Source of the DNA: Stratiolaelaps scimitus
Lineage: Eukaryota; Arthropoda; Arachnida; Mesostigmata; Laelapidae
Direction: 5' to 3'
Assembly (NCBI GenBank): GCA_019614645.1
Contig: JABWDB010000011.1
Span: 2,839,501 to 2,903,500 of the forward strand
Length of the DNA stretch: 64,000 nt
Positions 47,111 through 58,308 of the stretch are shown here, piece by piece. The position numbers and the translations under genes were made by a program. The notes below the pieces were generated by a model. The model was not told where the DNA came from. It saw only the letters and a list, made by a program, of their open reading frames with translations, and searched no databases. How positions within the stretch are numbered: position 1 is the stretch's first letter; every line of letters starts with the position of its first letter.

Positions 47111-50100
47111 AAAAGTCTGCCAGAACTCTGGGAACTGTGTTTTTTTATTTAAAAAGAAAATAGAACTCTAGGAACTGTTTTTTTTTTATTAAAAAAAATA
47201 GAACTCTGGGAACAGTGCATAAATAAAAGAGGTGCATACCTCTAACTCATACTAAAAATATCTCTGTTTTAGCTCACTGATTTTAGCGGATACTTGAAAT
47301 TTAGATCTGTGCCGTTTTTTGGGTCAACTGAATATATATATGTATATAAATATTATTTATCTTTTCAAATACTTGTAGGTAGTTGCAAAATAAAAACGTG
47401 ATGACCATGTGGCTGTCCCGTCTGACGAACATCGACAACCATAACGTTCTCGAGTCAAATGTCATAGACGATGGTTATACGCGATGTCAAATTAACGTAC
47501 GCGCCTTCTCGCTTTAGCCGGAGGGCCTGGGCTGGTGGCTGGTTTGAGTCTAAACCTGCCATTGGTAACGTGCTCCTTTGAAGTTTCCGGAAGTCCTCAC
47601 CTTGGGGCCCGATGGGGCTTCATTATGATCAATGAATAATCTGAAATTGATGGCGTGCTATAAAGCATTTGCTTCGGACAGCTTCTTCAACGCGTGTGCA
47701 CTATGCTCTGAGACCCGAGTCAGCGTGGTCATCACTGGACATCGAGTAATCTTCGAATTGCCAATGAATGTAATAACGAACGCTGCCGTCCGCTTCCACC
47801 TAACTCGGCTCACATATTCCGGTGGAAACTCATATCTAATAGTTTGCGGAACGTCGCCCACTGCTTGAGTACAGTCGCCTGTTTAAATCCTCATTACGAT
47901 GTTTAATAGAAGAAGACGCTTAAGTATAAACTTACTTTGCTACCCAGCAATGATTGAACAATTGGTGGTGCACGCTGAAAATATGCTGGGAAAAAGCGCA
48001 AGAAACTATATTCCATCAATACAGGAATACAAGGGAATGAAATCCGTACAACGGTGGAATGGTTGTCTAATGTAGTGCAATGGCAAATGCAGGGCCTAAG
48101 TCCCCGCACAGTAGCCAGTTAGAAGTAAAGTTTGTCTTCTGTGATTGTTTACCATTGATCCAGGTCTATCAGGACACCTGGTACAGTAACTAATAACGAA
48201 TAAATGCACAGCTTGGCTCGTTTGCCAGAGCCTGCTTACCATTACTAAGAAATTGATAGGTTCCTCCTATTATCTGTAATGTAAAATTAACGAGCGAAAA
48301 GATAAAGCAACAGGGTAAATAATCCAGATATACGGAGACTCGGGGGACTTATGCCGAAAACTGCGATCGGAGATTGTGCACATTTATGCGTTTGATCAGC
48401 CGAGTGACAAAAAGGAACTCTATCTGTAGGCTGGCCGCAGTCCTCGGCAGTTTGCTCAGCCACTGCAGCGAAATAAAGACCATACCGTATTGGCCGGCCT
48501 CAGGCCGCAGGACTCCGACGGCTCGAGTCAGGCCATCCGTCGCCAAAGCTGGACGTAATGGTCCAACATCCAACCAGAGGTTGGTCTAACTCCCGGAAGC
48601 GCGCGGCTATAGACGTCGTGGGTACGCCTGGTTAGGACAAGAAGCGCTGGTCCTTCCAGCGTTCATCCCCGCGTAGACATCGTCGTCACACCAGCCAGAG
48701 ACAGCCGTTCCAGTCATTTTCATGCAAAGAACGTTCGTGCTACGACCCTGTATTGTGGCTATGGACTACAGGCACGCGTGGCATGTAAATAAGGAGACAG
48801 AGCCTTTTATGACGGCCGGATGGCCTAAAGCAGGACGAAGATGAGGCAATGGACAATAGCGGGCGGACAGCGGTGAGCGGCCGAGACGATATAAATCCGC
48901 GGACCAAAAGGGGTTAAGCCTTCTATAAGAACAAGAGGAGACAGAGAGAGAGAGCGAGAGCCTCCCTTTGTCTAACGTAGACACAAGGTTTATGATGACA
49001 TGCAGAAAAAGGCCAATGCGAAGATTGGGTAAACGAGAAAAGCCGACCCCCCTCCGGAAAATCAATCCCTTCAAACTGAAATTAAGGGAAAGCTTAATTG
49101 TGCGAGACAGACATTAGGTTGTTTTATGATTCTAGCCCTGGTATAGATTATCATGAGGGTGTCAAATAGGTACGCAGTGTCAATCAATCAATCATGACGA
49201 TGTGAACATCTCAATAACTTCTATAGCATATACTTACACTTACTAAGCGAAGACGACTAACCCACATCTGGCCCACTCCATTGGGCTCGAAGCTCTGATA
49301 TACGCAGCTGACATTAACTGTCAGCTAAGTGCTCGACTAATTAGGCAATTGTGAATCGAGGTGACTCGACTCTAGATAGGAGCACGAACAACTATGCGTC
49401 AATTAAAAAGCAATGTATCCAATGTAATCACGCGCCCATATGAACATCACGATATTAATTACTATGCTTGGGATATGATAAGAATCAGTTTAGTGGTAAT
49501 AACGGCGAATTTCACGTACATTTCGTCATGTTAACAATAACAATGATCATTATTGTTATTATTATCATTATTATTATTGAGGATCGAAGGAAAGAAAATT
49601 TCTGCAGTTCGCGCCGCCAATTTTGTCCCTGTGCAGCTTCCCTGGTTGACTGCCCAGCACGACCGGACTCACTGACCGCGTCTAGCTGTCCCATCATGCC
49701 GAAGGGACTTATGCCTCATACTTTGCCCGATCGTAATGGCTGTGTTCATTATGATGTGTCGGCGAATAGACAGACGTCTTGTTCTTTACGTATAGCTTAG
49801 TGGGTCGAGGTGGACGCTTGCACATTGGCTGGGGTCGGGGACCCCGCCATCCCATAATGAGTTAGTGATCCTATCCCTCTGGGAATCTCGGCTGACTCGT
49901 CCCAATGCCCTAATGCCTCTCATAGACAGCAGGTCCCTGTCATAGGACAACAGAGCTAATACGAACCTTCGATAGATTACGATGTTGTGCCGGCGATGGG
50001 TCCAGTATGGGTCTTAGATTGGAGGCAGAGAGACATCGAGACGACGAAATGATGGATAACAAAGGGGAAGCTCTTGGAACTAGAGTAGAATATTATGACT

Positions 50101-50807
50101 CGATATTTGTGATGTTAACATCATGGTCGTTCTTGCCATTTTTGTCGCCGGTAGACACACGGCGTATAGGAGTAGTAAATACGTAAACACTAAACATTAG
50201 CAGACTTTAGTGGTGAATATGTGTGGACGTTTAATAACGTAGACGTTTAGAACAGTGAAACCATTCGGAACCAGCGATCATAGAGCACATATAAGTTGGC
50301 TTTGCCGTCTCTGACCTGACTTGCGCAAGGGATTTCATTGTGTATATTGGCACAATCTAAAATCGAGGTAACCCAGTGATTGAACGTTAGTTCCCGCCAG
50401 AGTACTGCTACACGTCCATTGTGCAGCCTAAACTGCGCACGTTAAACGAAGTATAAGATGTTATTTGCGCCATCTTCATAAACGAATCAATAGTAAGCAA
50501 ACTAGTAAGAGCACCTACGAACTATTATATTTCGGTTACAAAAAGCATTAATGTAGCCAGTCAATAGAAATCCATAACGTTAATAGGGTATCATGTATAT
50601 CGATTCATATTAACGCACTCTACCCATCCAGTGTTGGAGAGTCGAACTGCAGACAGTCTCTAACCGCACACGGCCGTTGCAGGTGTTCTCGCACGATGCT
50701 GTTATGAGGCCATTGGTCAAAGCACGTATCTGAACAACGCAAGTCCTTAGCGAAGGCTAGGTGGTACGTTGTGAGGTACTCTGCGACAACAATAGCCTGC
50801 GGACGAC
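47111..50807. other. Intergenic upstream of the GR cluster
   Basis: A/T homopolymer runs lie at 47140-47210 and an (ATT)n run at about 49548-49580. A reverse B-box-like string occurs near 50643. No gene is recognised. Confidence 0.4.
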
Positions 50808-51767
50808 ATGCAATTCGATTTACTAGCAGCTTTATCGTTCGTTTTCGCGATCACACCTCCTCGACATTGCCATGGAAGGTATCAAGCGTTTGTCCGCTGC
50901 TTGTGTCTCCTCTCGGCCTCCTTGGGAGTCCTGGATTGCGTTCTGACGATGTTCAAGGCACCAGCCTTCCTGTGCTTCTCTATTTCCTTCCCCTACATGT
51001 ACTATTGCGTTCATGGAGCAGTCGTTTATTGGTGGCGGTGCAGAACAAAGGCGAAGCTATCGCGACCCCAGCGCTCGGGACACGTACTCGCCTCGAACGT
51101 GCTGCTCGTCATCCAGCTATCGTTGAATGGCGTCCTAGCCAATGAAGGTTGGCGAGACCCTAACCCGAAACGACGAATCATCATAGATCAAGAGGTGTTT
51201 ACGGCATTTACAAAATATATCGGCGTCCTCTACGCGATCGTGGTGCGCGGAATTGTCTTCGTAGTGTATATGCAGGTCGCTGATCAAATGTACTCCGTCG
51301 CGTTCGACATCAGTCAACGGGTTGCCAATATCAGTGAGGGACTAGCGCCCGACGAGTGCTTCCGCACAATGCAACACTGCTCGAGGCTGACGGAACAACT
51401 GTCTCGGGTATTGTGGTGGATCCACTTCGACTATTTTGTTCGCCTTATACTCGAGATTCCCGTGGAGTTGCAAAAATCCGACCCGGAATGGTATTTCATC
51501 CTTCACGTTATCACACATCTGCTCGCAATTCTACGGTTGGTGTCGGGCGGCGATGCAGTTTACCAAAGCTGTTGGCTGCTTCGCCGACGTCTCCGCAGGC
51601 GCATGGTCGAGCAGCCTGACAAACGCGTCGAACTGTATCTAAAGAATGAGCAGGGTGTACTCGTATTCTCGAAGCCGCTCTCATGGAACACCTGGTGCTC
51701 GTTCATCGGCTTTTGTTGGGGATTTACCTTTTTGGTGTTCGAAACAATCGTGGCCAGATTAAAATGA
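50808..51767 (+). CDS. Gustatory-receptor-like (GR) seven-helix chemoreceptor, divergent member
   Basis: The 319-residue product starts at the ATG at 50808 and has hydrophobic helices at about 29-48, 52-75, 95-112, 132-155, 199-216, 229-247 and 290-312. The last helix, CSFIGFCWGFTFLVFET, aligns with the GR family motif TYhhhhhQF as CWGFTFLVF (303-311), with T, Y and Q replaced. It shares IHFDYF, EIPVEL, AVYQS and LSWNTWCSF with the three tandem genes downstream and aligns end to end with them, so the start is well supported. The inferred role is a ligand-gated cation channel subunit of contact or chemical sensing in the plasma membrane of sensory neurons. It is single-exon. It is clearly older and more divergent than the tandem trio. 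The ligand is unknown. Confidence 0.8.
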   Translation: MQFDLLAALSFVFAITPPRHCHGRYQAFVRCLCLLSASLGVLDCVLTMFKAPAFLCFSISFPYMYYCVHGAVVYWWRCRTKAKLSRPQRSGHVLASNVLLVIQLSLNGVLANEGWRDPNPKRRIIIDQEVFTAFTKYIGVLYAIVVRGIVFVVYMQVADQMYSVAFDISQRVANISEGLAPDECFRTMQHCSRLTEQLSRVLWWIHFDYFVRLILEIPVELQKSDPEWYFILHVITHLLAILRLVSGGDAVYQSCWLLRRRLRRRMVEQPDKRVELYLKNEQGVLVFSKPLSWNTWCSFIGFCWGFTFLVFETIVARLK

Positions 51768-52522
51768 GCGGGACATTTGAAAACGGAATATCCACGGAAT
51801 ACGATGCAACGTATCCATTATGGAATCGGGGTACAGTGTCCCAAGAGCAGTACACAAGGTACAAACTGGTGTCTGCGACAGACCAATTAACTTCTACGTC
51901 ACCCACGCCCCCGCGCCCCGGCCCAGTACACAAAGGAATTATTTACGGCGTAACGAAATCGCTATTTGTGAAGCATTGATGAACAGGACGCAGTTGCGTG
52001 AATTATTTATTTTCATATCAAATCGAAGCTGTCGGTGAACTATCCGCCCGCAAATTTCCGAAGCGTTCGCAGCTCATTGTGGTGCTGAAGGAAGTCAGTG
52101 ACGATAGACGTTCGAGGCACACCGAATGCCATGGTCCTGCCGCCCGATTTTATGATGAGGAAACGTTTATGTTCACTTGCGATACATCTCTCGATGTCCT
52201 TCTGATCAGATGGTGGCTACATCCCAGTCATTTTCGTTGCTTACACAAAAGCTCATATTTTGAATCATTGAGCATTTATTGCCTCCCCGGCAAATGAGCC
52301 CATACATGTGCTCAAATAAAATCTGCCCCTTCAAACGATATGGTCCAACAGACGCGTATAGCAAGTTAGGTGCAAGTACAATGATTCATATCGACAGCGA
52401 GAGTGTTTCACGATTCAGATGTCAATGTTATATGTATATATGAATATTTTTTTTGCAGAAGATCTTCTCACAAATTGATTCTATGAAAGTCATCAAGAGT
52501 TGATCATTTTTCGAAGACGACC
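51768..52522. other. 3' flank of the divergent GR gene
   Basis: An AATAAA at 52315-52320 is the nearest clear polyadenylation signal, about 550 bases after the stop. Open frames here have no domain content. Confidence 0.4.
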
Positions 52523-52729
52523 ATGAATATTAATTTCTTGATAATTTTAACACTAGGGATTTTCGTCACCATGGTTACTGTAAGCACATTACTTTGTGCA
52601 TGCAAACAAAACGTAGTTTTTGTTGACCCATTTATCTTTGCCGATTCTATTAGCAAGCGATTCTATGCTAACCCCGTTGGCTTTTACGTACTGACTCAAT
52701 CTAGTGTTAACAAACGAGCGATCGATTAA
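52523..52729 (+). CDS. Small secreted-peptide-like open frame
   Basis: A 68-codon frame from an ATG (context GACCATG) starts with a textbook signal-peptide profile (INFLIILTLGIFVTMVTVS) ending near residues 22-26. A 42-residue remainder with two cysteines at its start follows. AATAAA lies 25 bases after the stop (52754-52759). A TTTTTTGCAG acceptor-like string sits at 52449-52458 upstream. A donor-like GTAAGC occurs inside the frame, so the region could instead be a first exon coding for a signal peptide. No family is recognised. Confidence 0.3.
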   Translation: MNINFLIILTLGIFVTMVTVSTLLCACKQNVVFVDPFIFADSISKRFYANPVGFYVLTQSSVNKRAID

Positions 52730-53199
52730 TCTGTAGACCAGTATGCAGTGCAAAATAAAATTTAATGAAAAACACATTCAAACTTCTCTCTCAATATATA
52801 TATATATATATATATATACATAACAGGCGTCGACTAAAGTTGCTCTAGCATTGCAATATATCGATTATAACGACCATTACGACGAGAATACATAAAATTC
52901 TAATTTCGCTTCACTAATGAAACGTTACAATAGCTATATTTCCTGTCGAACGACCATGCTAATCAAAGTGCCCGCCCAAACAGTGCCCCCTGTCGGCGAG
53001 ATCACTATACCCATCACAATGCATAATCAATAAATCAGTCTGCCCTGTAACTGTGGTGCTGTGCACATCAATGCAGAACGTTCCTAGTCCACGTGCGACT
53101 CACAGTTGCAAACACGATGGACTTGCACGACAAACGGGGAAGCACGACTATGGCAAACTGTGAACCTGAGGGTACAGTGACTGGTGGCTGCAAACGATT
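52730..53199. other. Intergenic with (TA)n
   Basis: The (TA)n tract at 52794-52818 is the only feature seen. Confidence 0.45.
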
Positions 53200-53445
53200 G
53201 TTCGGCCCCTTCTCGTTGTCCTGATCATGGCCCGAGTCATTGCCAATTGCTTTCCTTTCAACATCGAGATGGCTGAGAGTGTTGTCGATGCTGCGGGAAG
53301 TGTTAAACGATGCTGCGGGGACGATGCCAAGTACGATCCATTTCGATTATTTCATTCGCGTGCATTCTCTGGGCACCAACGATCGGCACAGAACAGAGCA
53401 GCACTATATCCTGCATGGGGGGCAGGTGTCAGCACTCAGTTCTAA
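53200..53445 (+). pseudogene. GR pseudogene fragment
   Basis: At about 53336 the + strand encodes IHFDYFIRVH, then YILH 24 residues on. This matches IHFDYFVRLI and FILH of the GR gene at 50808 at nearly the same spacing (two codons shorter). A weaker match in another frame just upstream (53227 on) corresponds to the cytoplasmic loop. Only the loop, helix 5 and the approach to helix 6 remain. The sequence runs straight into a perfect palindrome at 53441. It is a truncated, frame-shifted relict upstream of the tandem array. Confidence 0.6.
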
Positions 53446-53478
53446 CCGTGGTGTCTGGCATTAGACACCACGGTTAGA
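53441..53478. repeat. Perfect 16-bp palindrome, 6-base loop
   Basis: TCTAACCGTGGTGTCT (53441-53456) and its exact reverse complement (53463-53478) flank GGCATT. It sits at the break point of the GR relict and could be a hairpin, a rearrangement junction or a terminal repeat scrap. Confidence 0.9.
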
Positions 53479-53786
53479 CATATGTTTAAAATACTGACAT
53501 TTTAGTGAATTTCATAAGAACATATTGCTTGAAGTTGTTTTTGAACTGAAAAAAAATTTCGACAGAGAAACTTGAACCGGGACACCCGACGATGACATCC
53601 TCCGTGAAAAAGATTCATGAAACGGTGGCGACTACCCGTCGCGAAATCGCAGCCAACCTTGAGATTATATTATATAATATTACCGACACTTTACTGATAG
53701 ATAAGTATATATACAGTGTAAAATGACTATACAACATCGTAAGAATACAGAATCCATGAATTTTTTCTATGATGTCATCTGGGATA

Positions 53787-54168
53787 TCAGGTTGGCCGAT
53801 CGTTAGCCACGATCGTTTTTTTTTATTCACTTTAAATTGCTATATCTTTTGAAAACCTCAACGGATTCTGATCAATATAGCATGCCTTGCTATCCATGAT
53901 CACTCATCGATCGGGCAGCATGTAGATCCCGTGGCTGAATAACGTGTCATCATGGGAGACGGTCCACCCATTCAAGTCAATTTCGTATCTCTACCTCGTT
54001 TTAAAGACTTTCGTAAATTTCAATAGGTAATTAAGGTAAAGCTTTATTCGTTTATTAAAGGAGCTGCAATTTCACAATGCTTAAGCACTCAATTAGTGTA
54101 ATGATTCGAAAATGCGCCAGCCAAAGTTAGAGTGTTTAGTTTAATGAATAAAACGCTGGCCAACCTAA
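53787..54168. mobile_element. Internally deleted mariner, unit 1
   Basis: The ends are TCAGGTTGGCCGAT and (right end) GCTGGCCAACCTAA, the mariner TTAGGTTGGC-type terminal inverted repeat, flanked on both sides by TA. At 382 bp it is the shortest of three orthologous insertions. Most of the transposase interior present in units 2 and 3 is gone, and a SINE tail (54034-54090) lies inside it. Confidence 0.75.
54034..54090 (-). repeat. SINE family 1, tail fragment in the unit 1 mariner
   Basis: The reverse complement reads CTTAAGCATTGTGAAATTGC, then CTCCTTTAATAAACGAATAA, then AGCTTTACC. It is absent from units 2 and 3, so it inserted in unit 1 after the mariner was in place. Confidence 0.65.
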
Positions 54169-54334
54169 TATAATATAGGTTTACAACGAACTCCTCCTTC
54201 CCCCCAAACCCAAACCTATTCACCTCCTCATATGATTATAGCATCGAAGGGCATTTCATCCATAGTGGCTAACTCGAGTTAACTTCCATAACTAGGCGTT
54301 TGTCGGAACAGCCCTTACTTCAAGCACAAATAAC

Positions 54335-54590
54335 GAATTTATTTATTTGACCCGTAAACAATACGGATTGCATGGCGCAGCTTCTGGCGGTCGAACGCAA
54401 ATGTATCTTAGGGGATCTGCAGTCGGTTCGAGTTGGCCGAAACTACACGATAAGATCCCATACTTTTGCAGAAGAGGACCGCTCAACTCATGGAGGTTTT
54501 TGACACATTGGGAGTCGCCAATCGCAAGCTAACGTGGTTCGTGGCGTTACCCAGCAGAGAAGTGTATTTCATTATAGACGGTTGTGTTCC
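54335..54590 (+). repeat. Sub-repeat, single copy in unit 1
   Basis: It contains CAGCTTCTGGCGGTCGAACG, GTTCGAGTTGGCC, CCATACTTTTGCAGAAGAGG, GGAGGTTTTTGACACATTGG and GTTCGTGGCGTTACCCAGCA. Units 2 and 3 have two copies. An 83-codon frame across it in unit 2 is not conserved in the others, so it is not called a gene. Confidence 0.7.
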
Positions 54591-54650
54591 TATTCATAAG
54601 AGTTCTCTCATACAAAGGCCATGACTGTATTATTCCTTGTAATCAATATG

Positions 54651-54865
54651 TTCACTGACGCTGAGTGGTGTTTATTGATTTATAAATGGCCTACAGTCTG
54701 CACCTGCCCTGTATGAGCGTAGACCTCCTAGAACGATGCTCGCGGATAGCTCTGAGATCGCCATAGCACAAGGTCCTGCTCTGACGCCTGGATGCGATCT
54801 GGCTCGATGACTGAACTACTTTAAGGACGAAAAACGCCTACAATAATAAGAACAACACAACAAAG
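54651..54865 (+). promoter_or_regulatory. Conserved promoter/leader block with TATA box, GR unit 1
   Basis: TATAAA at 54681-54686 lies 185 bases before the ATG. A start site near 54711 would leave a leader of about 155 bases. The whole block is nearly identical before all three tandem genes and ends in AGAACAACACAACAAAGATG. The divergent gene at 50808 lacks it. Confidence 0.5.
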
Positions 54866-55924
54866 ATGAAAGAACTCAAGATCGACCTATTGACCTCGTC
54901 ATTACGTTTATTCGCAATTATCCCTCACGACTCTAATTGTCACAAGTGGTGGCCTACCGTAGTGCGATACCTGATCATAACGCTCTGCTTGATAGCCTTC
55001 TTCGGCTCTGTCGTATATACCAGCCAACTCTCACAACAGACTAGTGACTACTTCACATTCATCCCCTATGTGTATGATTGTCTTCACGCGCTCGGCATTT
55101 ATTTGTGGAGGTGCCGATTTCTGAAGCTGAACCCGCGGAGGAGCCCGCTCCCACCTCACCTCATCTGGTGGTCAAATGTTCACCTGCTTTTACAGGTGGC
55201 CTTCACCGTGGTCCTGATTCCTATTGCAGTGGAGAGTACTACGTCGGATCGAGTCGCTTCACTTGGACCGCTCTGGCCAGCAACGATGGCGTTCGCCTGT
55301 GTCGGATGCTATGGGATTTCCGTTCGAGCAATCATCGCGATCGTGTACGTCGATATCGCCATGCAAATGCGCTGCGCCGCTGGCGAACTCGAGAAGCAGC
55401 TGGAAGAGTTTCAACCTCGTTGTGGTGCTGAAATCTGTTTGAAGACAACGCGAATATGCTCTCAGCTCACTCGGCAGTTGTCGTTCGTCCTCTGGCTAAT
55501 ACACCTCCAGTATTTCATGCACCTCATTACCGAGGTGCCTATCGAGCTTCCCCGAGCTCAATCAGAGCGAAACTTTGTCGCTAACATAAGCTCGCACCTG
55601 CACACGTTCTTCGTGGTGGTCTACGGAGCCGAAGACGTCTACCAGAGTGCCAGCAAGGTTCGACGCTTCATACGTCGCAGGACAATCGAAAATCGTCCAA
55701 GGGCGGTGAAACTATACCTGAGAAGTGAGCACGGTGTCGCTATGGGATCCAGCTTTCTTTCCTGGCATACGTGCTGCTCGTTTGTGGGTCTTACTTGGAG
55801 CTTCGCGTTTCTCATCTTTGAGACATTTGTTAAAAATACTGAAAATAGCAAAAATTCATGTGCGCAATCGTTGCCTGATTATCATCCTACGTGTGCGTGT
55901 TCCTCATCTTTGGTGACTACTTAG
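54866..55924 (+). CDS. Gustatory-receptor-like (GR) chemoreceptor, tandem copy 1
   Basis: The product has 352 residues and is intronless, from an ATG in context AACAAAGATG. Helices lie at about 33-51, 62-80, 100-121, 138-163, 205-224, 238-258 and 297-321. A long presumably cytoplasmic loop (164-203) precedes helix 5, as in GRs (N terminus inside). The helix 7 motif TYhhhhhQF appears as TWSFAFLIF (310-318). IHLQYF, EVPIEL and VYQS are shared with the gene at 50808. The C-terminal tail after helix 7 (322-352) is cysteine/serine-rich (PTCACSSS) and specific to the tandem trio. Versus copy 2 it differs mostly in residues 12-92; from about residue 190 the two are almost identical. AATAAA lies at 56431. 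The family call is by topology and motif position. Confidence 0.8.
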   Translation: MKELKIDLLTSSLRLFAIIPHDSNCHKWWPTVVRYLIITLCLIAFFGSVVYTSQLSQQTSDYFTFIPYVYDCLHALGIYLWRCRFLKLNPRRSPLPPHLIWWSNVHLLLQVAFTVVLIPIAVESTTSDRVASLGPLWPATMAFACVGCYGISVRAIIAIVYVDIAMQMRCAAGELEKQLEEFQPRCGAEICLKTTRICSQLTRQLSFVLWLIHLQYFMHLITEVPIELPRAQSERNFVANISSHLHTFFVVVYGAEDVYQSASKVRRFIRRRTIENRPRAVKLYLRSEHGVAMGSSFLSWHTCCSFVGLTWSFAFLIFETFVKNTENSKNSCAQSLPDYHPTCACSSSLVTT

Positions 55925-56430
55925 CCTAGGTGTATAAGTGTCCATGGGATAGGAGGCGAGAGGCATACGCACATTGTACGGGGACAGACGATTCTCTTGA
56001 ACACGGAGGATTCTAAAAAATTCTCGGGTTATGGAATCTAGTAACGGTGGTATCAGAACAAAACGGAAATAGTAAGAATCCGCCGGGGACAGCTATAGCT
56101 GCAGAAGGTGGTCTGCAATTTATCTCCGTTTTTTTCAGGATAAAATATACTCATTTAAAATCCCTCCAGATTTTCATTCCCGATTTCGGAGTCCCAATTC
56201 ACCTCTATTTATCTCTTTGCCCCATCACGCACGCCTCGAAGTTGACCCCTTGAGCAAATTCAATTGGGACGGAATAGGGTGTTTGCAAGGTCACGCAACC
56301 CTTCCAAGTACTACCTGGTCCCGACGTTGCCCAGCTTCGGTGAAACCCTATGGAACACTAACAAAGGTTGACTGTTTCGAAGGTACTGTTGTGCTGGTTT
56401 CGTCTTCTCTACGGTTGTTTTTTGTCTTAG

Positions 56431-56436
56431 AATAAA
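56431..56436 (+). promoter_or_regulatory. Polyadenylation signal AATAAA, GR unit 1
   Basis: AATAAA in TTAGAATAAATCCTTCC, about 510 bases after the stop. The equivalent site in unit 2 is at 59954; in unit 3 it has changed to AATACA (63531). The long 3' region is inferred. Confidence 0.45.
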
Positions 56437-56892
56437 TCCTTCCTACCTAGATATGTTCGAACAGGAAAACGGAGAACATGACACAGAAAGTTAGCCTAAA
56501 AAAGGGCAAACTTTGCTTAAATTTCCGTAGCGTTGCTTAACTTTCCAAAAGTCCCGCGAAACGTACGTGTTGCAGTGACGAGGACACCATTTGAACGTAT
56601 GTAATATTTCTGAAGGATTGTTGCCCACGTTCGCCCAAAGAGCTTCGTTAGCCGGCAGAGGTCGACTTCGACAACTCACTATTTGTACGACGATTTATGG
56701 ATTTCCGTAGCCGCTTGGCAACAAAAACCTGTGTGAACAACGTTATAGCCTGGCGCACTTTTTGTCTAGCCCGCGCAACTACCTAGGCATTGCTTCTTAG
56801 AGCCGTTTAAAATTATAATACAACATCATTAAAAGACGAAATCAACGAATTTCTGGTTTATCTATTGTTTTTAACTGGTGTCATTTGAGATA

Positions 56893-57638
56893 TCGGGTTG
56901 GCCGATAAGTTACGATCGTTTTTCATTCACTTTGAATTGCTGCATTGTTTGAAAAACTGAACGTGGGTTAATCAATATACTCCTCCTCGTTATCATCTGT
57001 GACTCTCGCCCGTCGAGCATGTGGGTCTCATGGCCGAAATACGTGTCGTCATGGTAGGCGACCCACCCATCCGGTTACTTTGGTATCTCTACTTCGTTTC
57101 GAAGGTCTCCGTAAACTTCACTAGGGCAATACTCCGCAAATCACAATAGGTCAATGCTCCGTGAATCTCACTAGGCGCAAGCTGGTGTAGCAGTGTATGG
57201 GCAATATTCTGGGTAGGACAAAATTTCCCAGCCAAGATCTGTTACAGTAAGGCGGTCGTTAAAGCAACATGGGCCCTAGCGTTGCCATGTTGCAATATGA
57301 TTCTCTATCATACTCCCCCTCCCCCCCCCACCTGCCGTTGCCTTTCAATTTACCGTTGCTTGTCATTCAAATCGACATTTTCTAGCTTTAACGCGCTGAA
57401 ACCGGTTTCGGCGGTGGCTGTCTGATATAGCAGATTGTCCTTCCATTTCACAAGCGATTCTCGTGATCTCATCCGTATTGTTTCCAGCACGAACATAGCG
57501 GACCAGGCAATGTCGGATATGTCATTTACCCATCCGAAACCTAAGTTGGTCAGATGGGGAGATTGTTTGAAAGAAAAAACCATCTAAAGTTGAAAGCGTT
57601 TATTTTAATGGAACTATAGAAAACTTTGGTCAACCTAA
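56893..57638 (-). mobile_element. Internally deleted mariner, unit 2
   Basis: The ends are TCGGGTTGGCCGATAAGTT and TTTGGTCAACCTAA, with TA on each side. On the minus strand two transposase islands remain: GFSALKLENVDLNDKQR (about 57350-57400, matching the mariner WF-RF--G-F-L-D--RSGRP region) and a DNAR-type box NARAHVAL with LAPSEIH downstream (about 57160-57300). The first catalytic region and linkers are deleted. It is dead. Confidence 0.75.
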
Positions 57639-57789
57639 TATAACAAGTGTAAAATGTACTCCTCCGAACTCCAAACCTATTAATCTCGTCATATATGATT
57701 ATAGTGTTGAAGGGTATTTCATCCATAGTGGCTAACCTGGGTTAACTTAGGCGTTTGTCGCCTTAGTGCTCACAGAATAACGAATTTAT

Positions 57790-58240
57790 TTTGATTTTAT
57801 TTGATTTGTTGCGTAAATAAACGGCGGGTGTGTCGCAGCGTCTCATAGTCGGACGCAAAGGTGTCTAGCCTGAGGAGTCTGTAGTTGATTCGAGTTGGCC
57901 AGACCCACTATAATATTCCATACTTCTGCAGATGAGGATCACCCAACTCACGGAGGTTTTTGACACATTGGCAATCAACAAATCAGTTCAGCAGAGGGGT
58001 GCTGATTGACGCCGTAAGCCAAGATGGTTCGTGGCGCCACCCAACAAAGAAATTTATTTGTCCAGTAAAGAAACGGAGTGCATGTCACAGCTTCTCGCAG
58101 TCGAACGCAAATCTATCTTAGGGGGTCTTCAACTAGTTCGAGTTGGCCGGAGCTACATTGGGAGTCGCCAAATCAGACGCCGCAATCTAACATGGTTCGT
58201 GGCGTTACCGAACAGAGAAATGTATTTCATTATAGACGAT
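57790..58240 (+). repeat. Two sub-repeats in unit 2
   Basis: Copies at about 57790-58058 and 58059-58240 share CGAGTTGGCC and GGTTCGTGGCG. The first keeps the GGAGGTTTTTGACACATTGG block and adds CAGTTCAGCAGAGGGGTGCT. The second has lost the stretch between the GAGCTACAT and TGGGAGTCGCC blocks. Confidence 0.65.
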
Positions 58241-58308
58241 TGTGTTCCTATTCATAAGAGTTCTCTTATACAAAGGCTATGACTGTATTATTCCTTGCAA
58301 TCAATATG

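Larger units (their letters stand above)
53785..56890 (+). repeat. GR tandem array, unit 1
   Basis: The unit is delimited at the mariner TA target. Order: mariner, AT-rich spacer, one copy of the sub-repeat (about 54335-54590), promoter block, GR gene, 3' region. It carries about 141 bases (about 56218-56358) in the 3' region that are absent from unit 2, and only one sub-repeat against two in the others. Confidence 0.85.

Noticed and set aside
56491..56679. 62-codon minus frame repeated at 60014-60202
   Set aside because: Conserved only because the tandem units are recent duplicates. No start-context support, no domain, not retained in unit 3.
58031..58282. 83-codon frame (MAPPNKEIYL) upstream of GR copy 2
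   Set aside because: It spans the sub-repeat and depends on a 60-base deletion in unit 2. The frame is broken in unit 3 and lost in unit 1.
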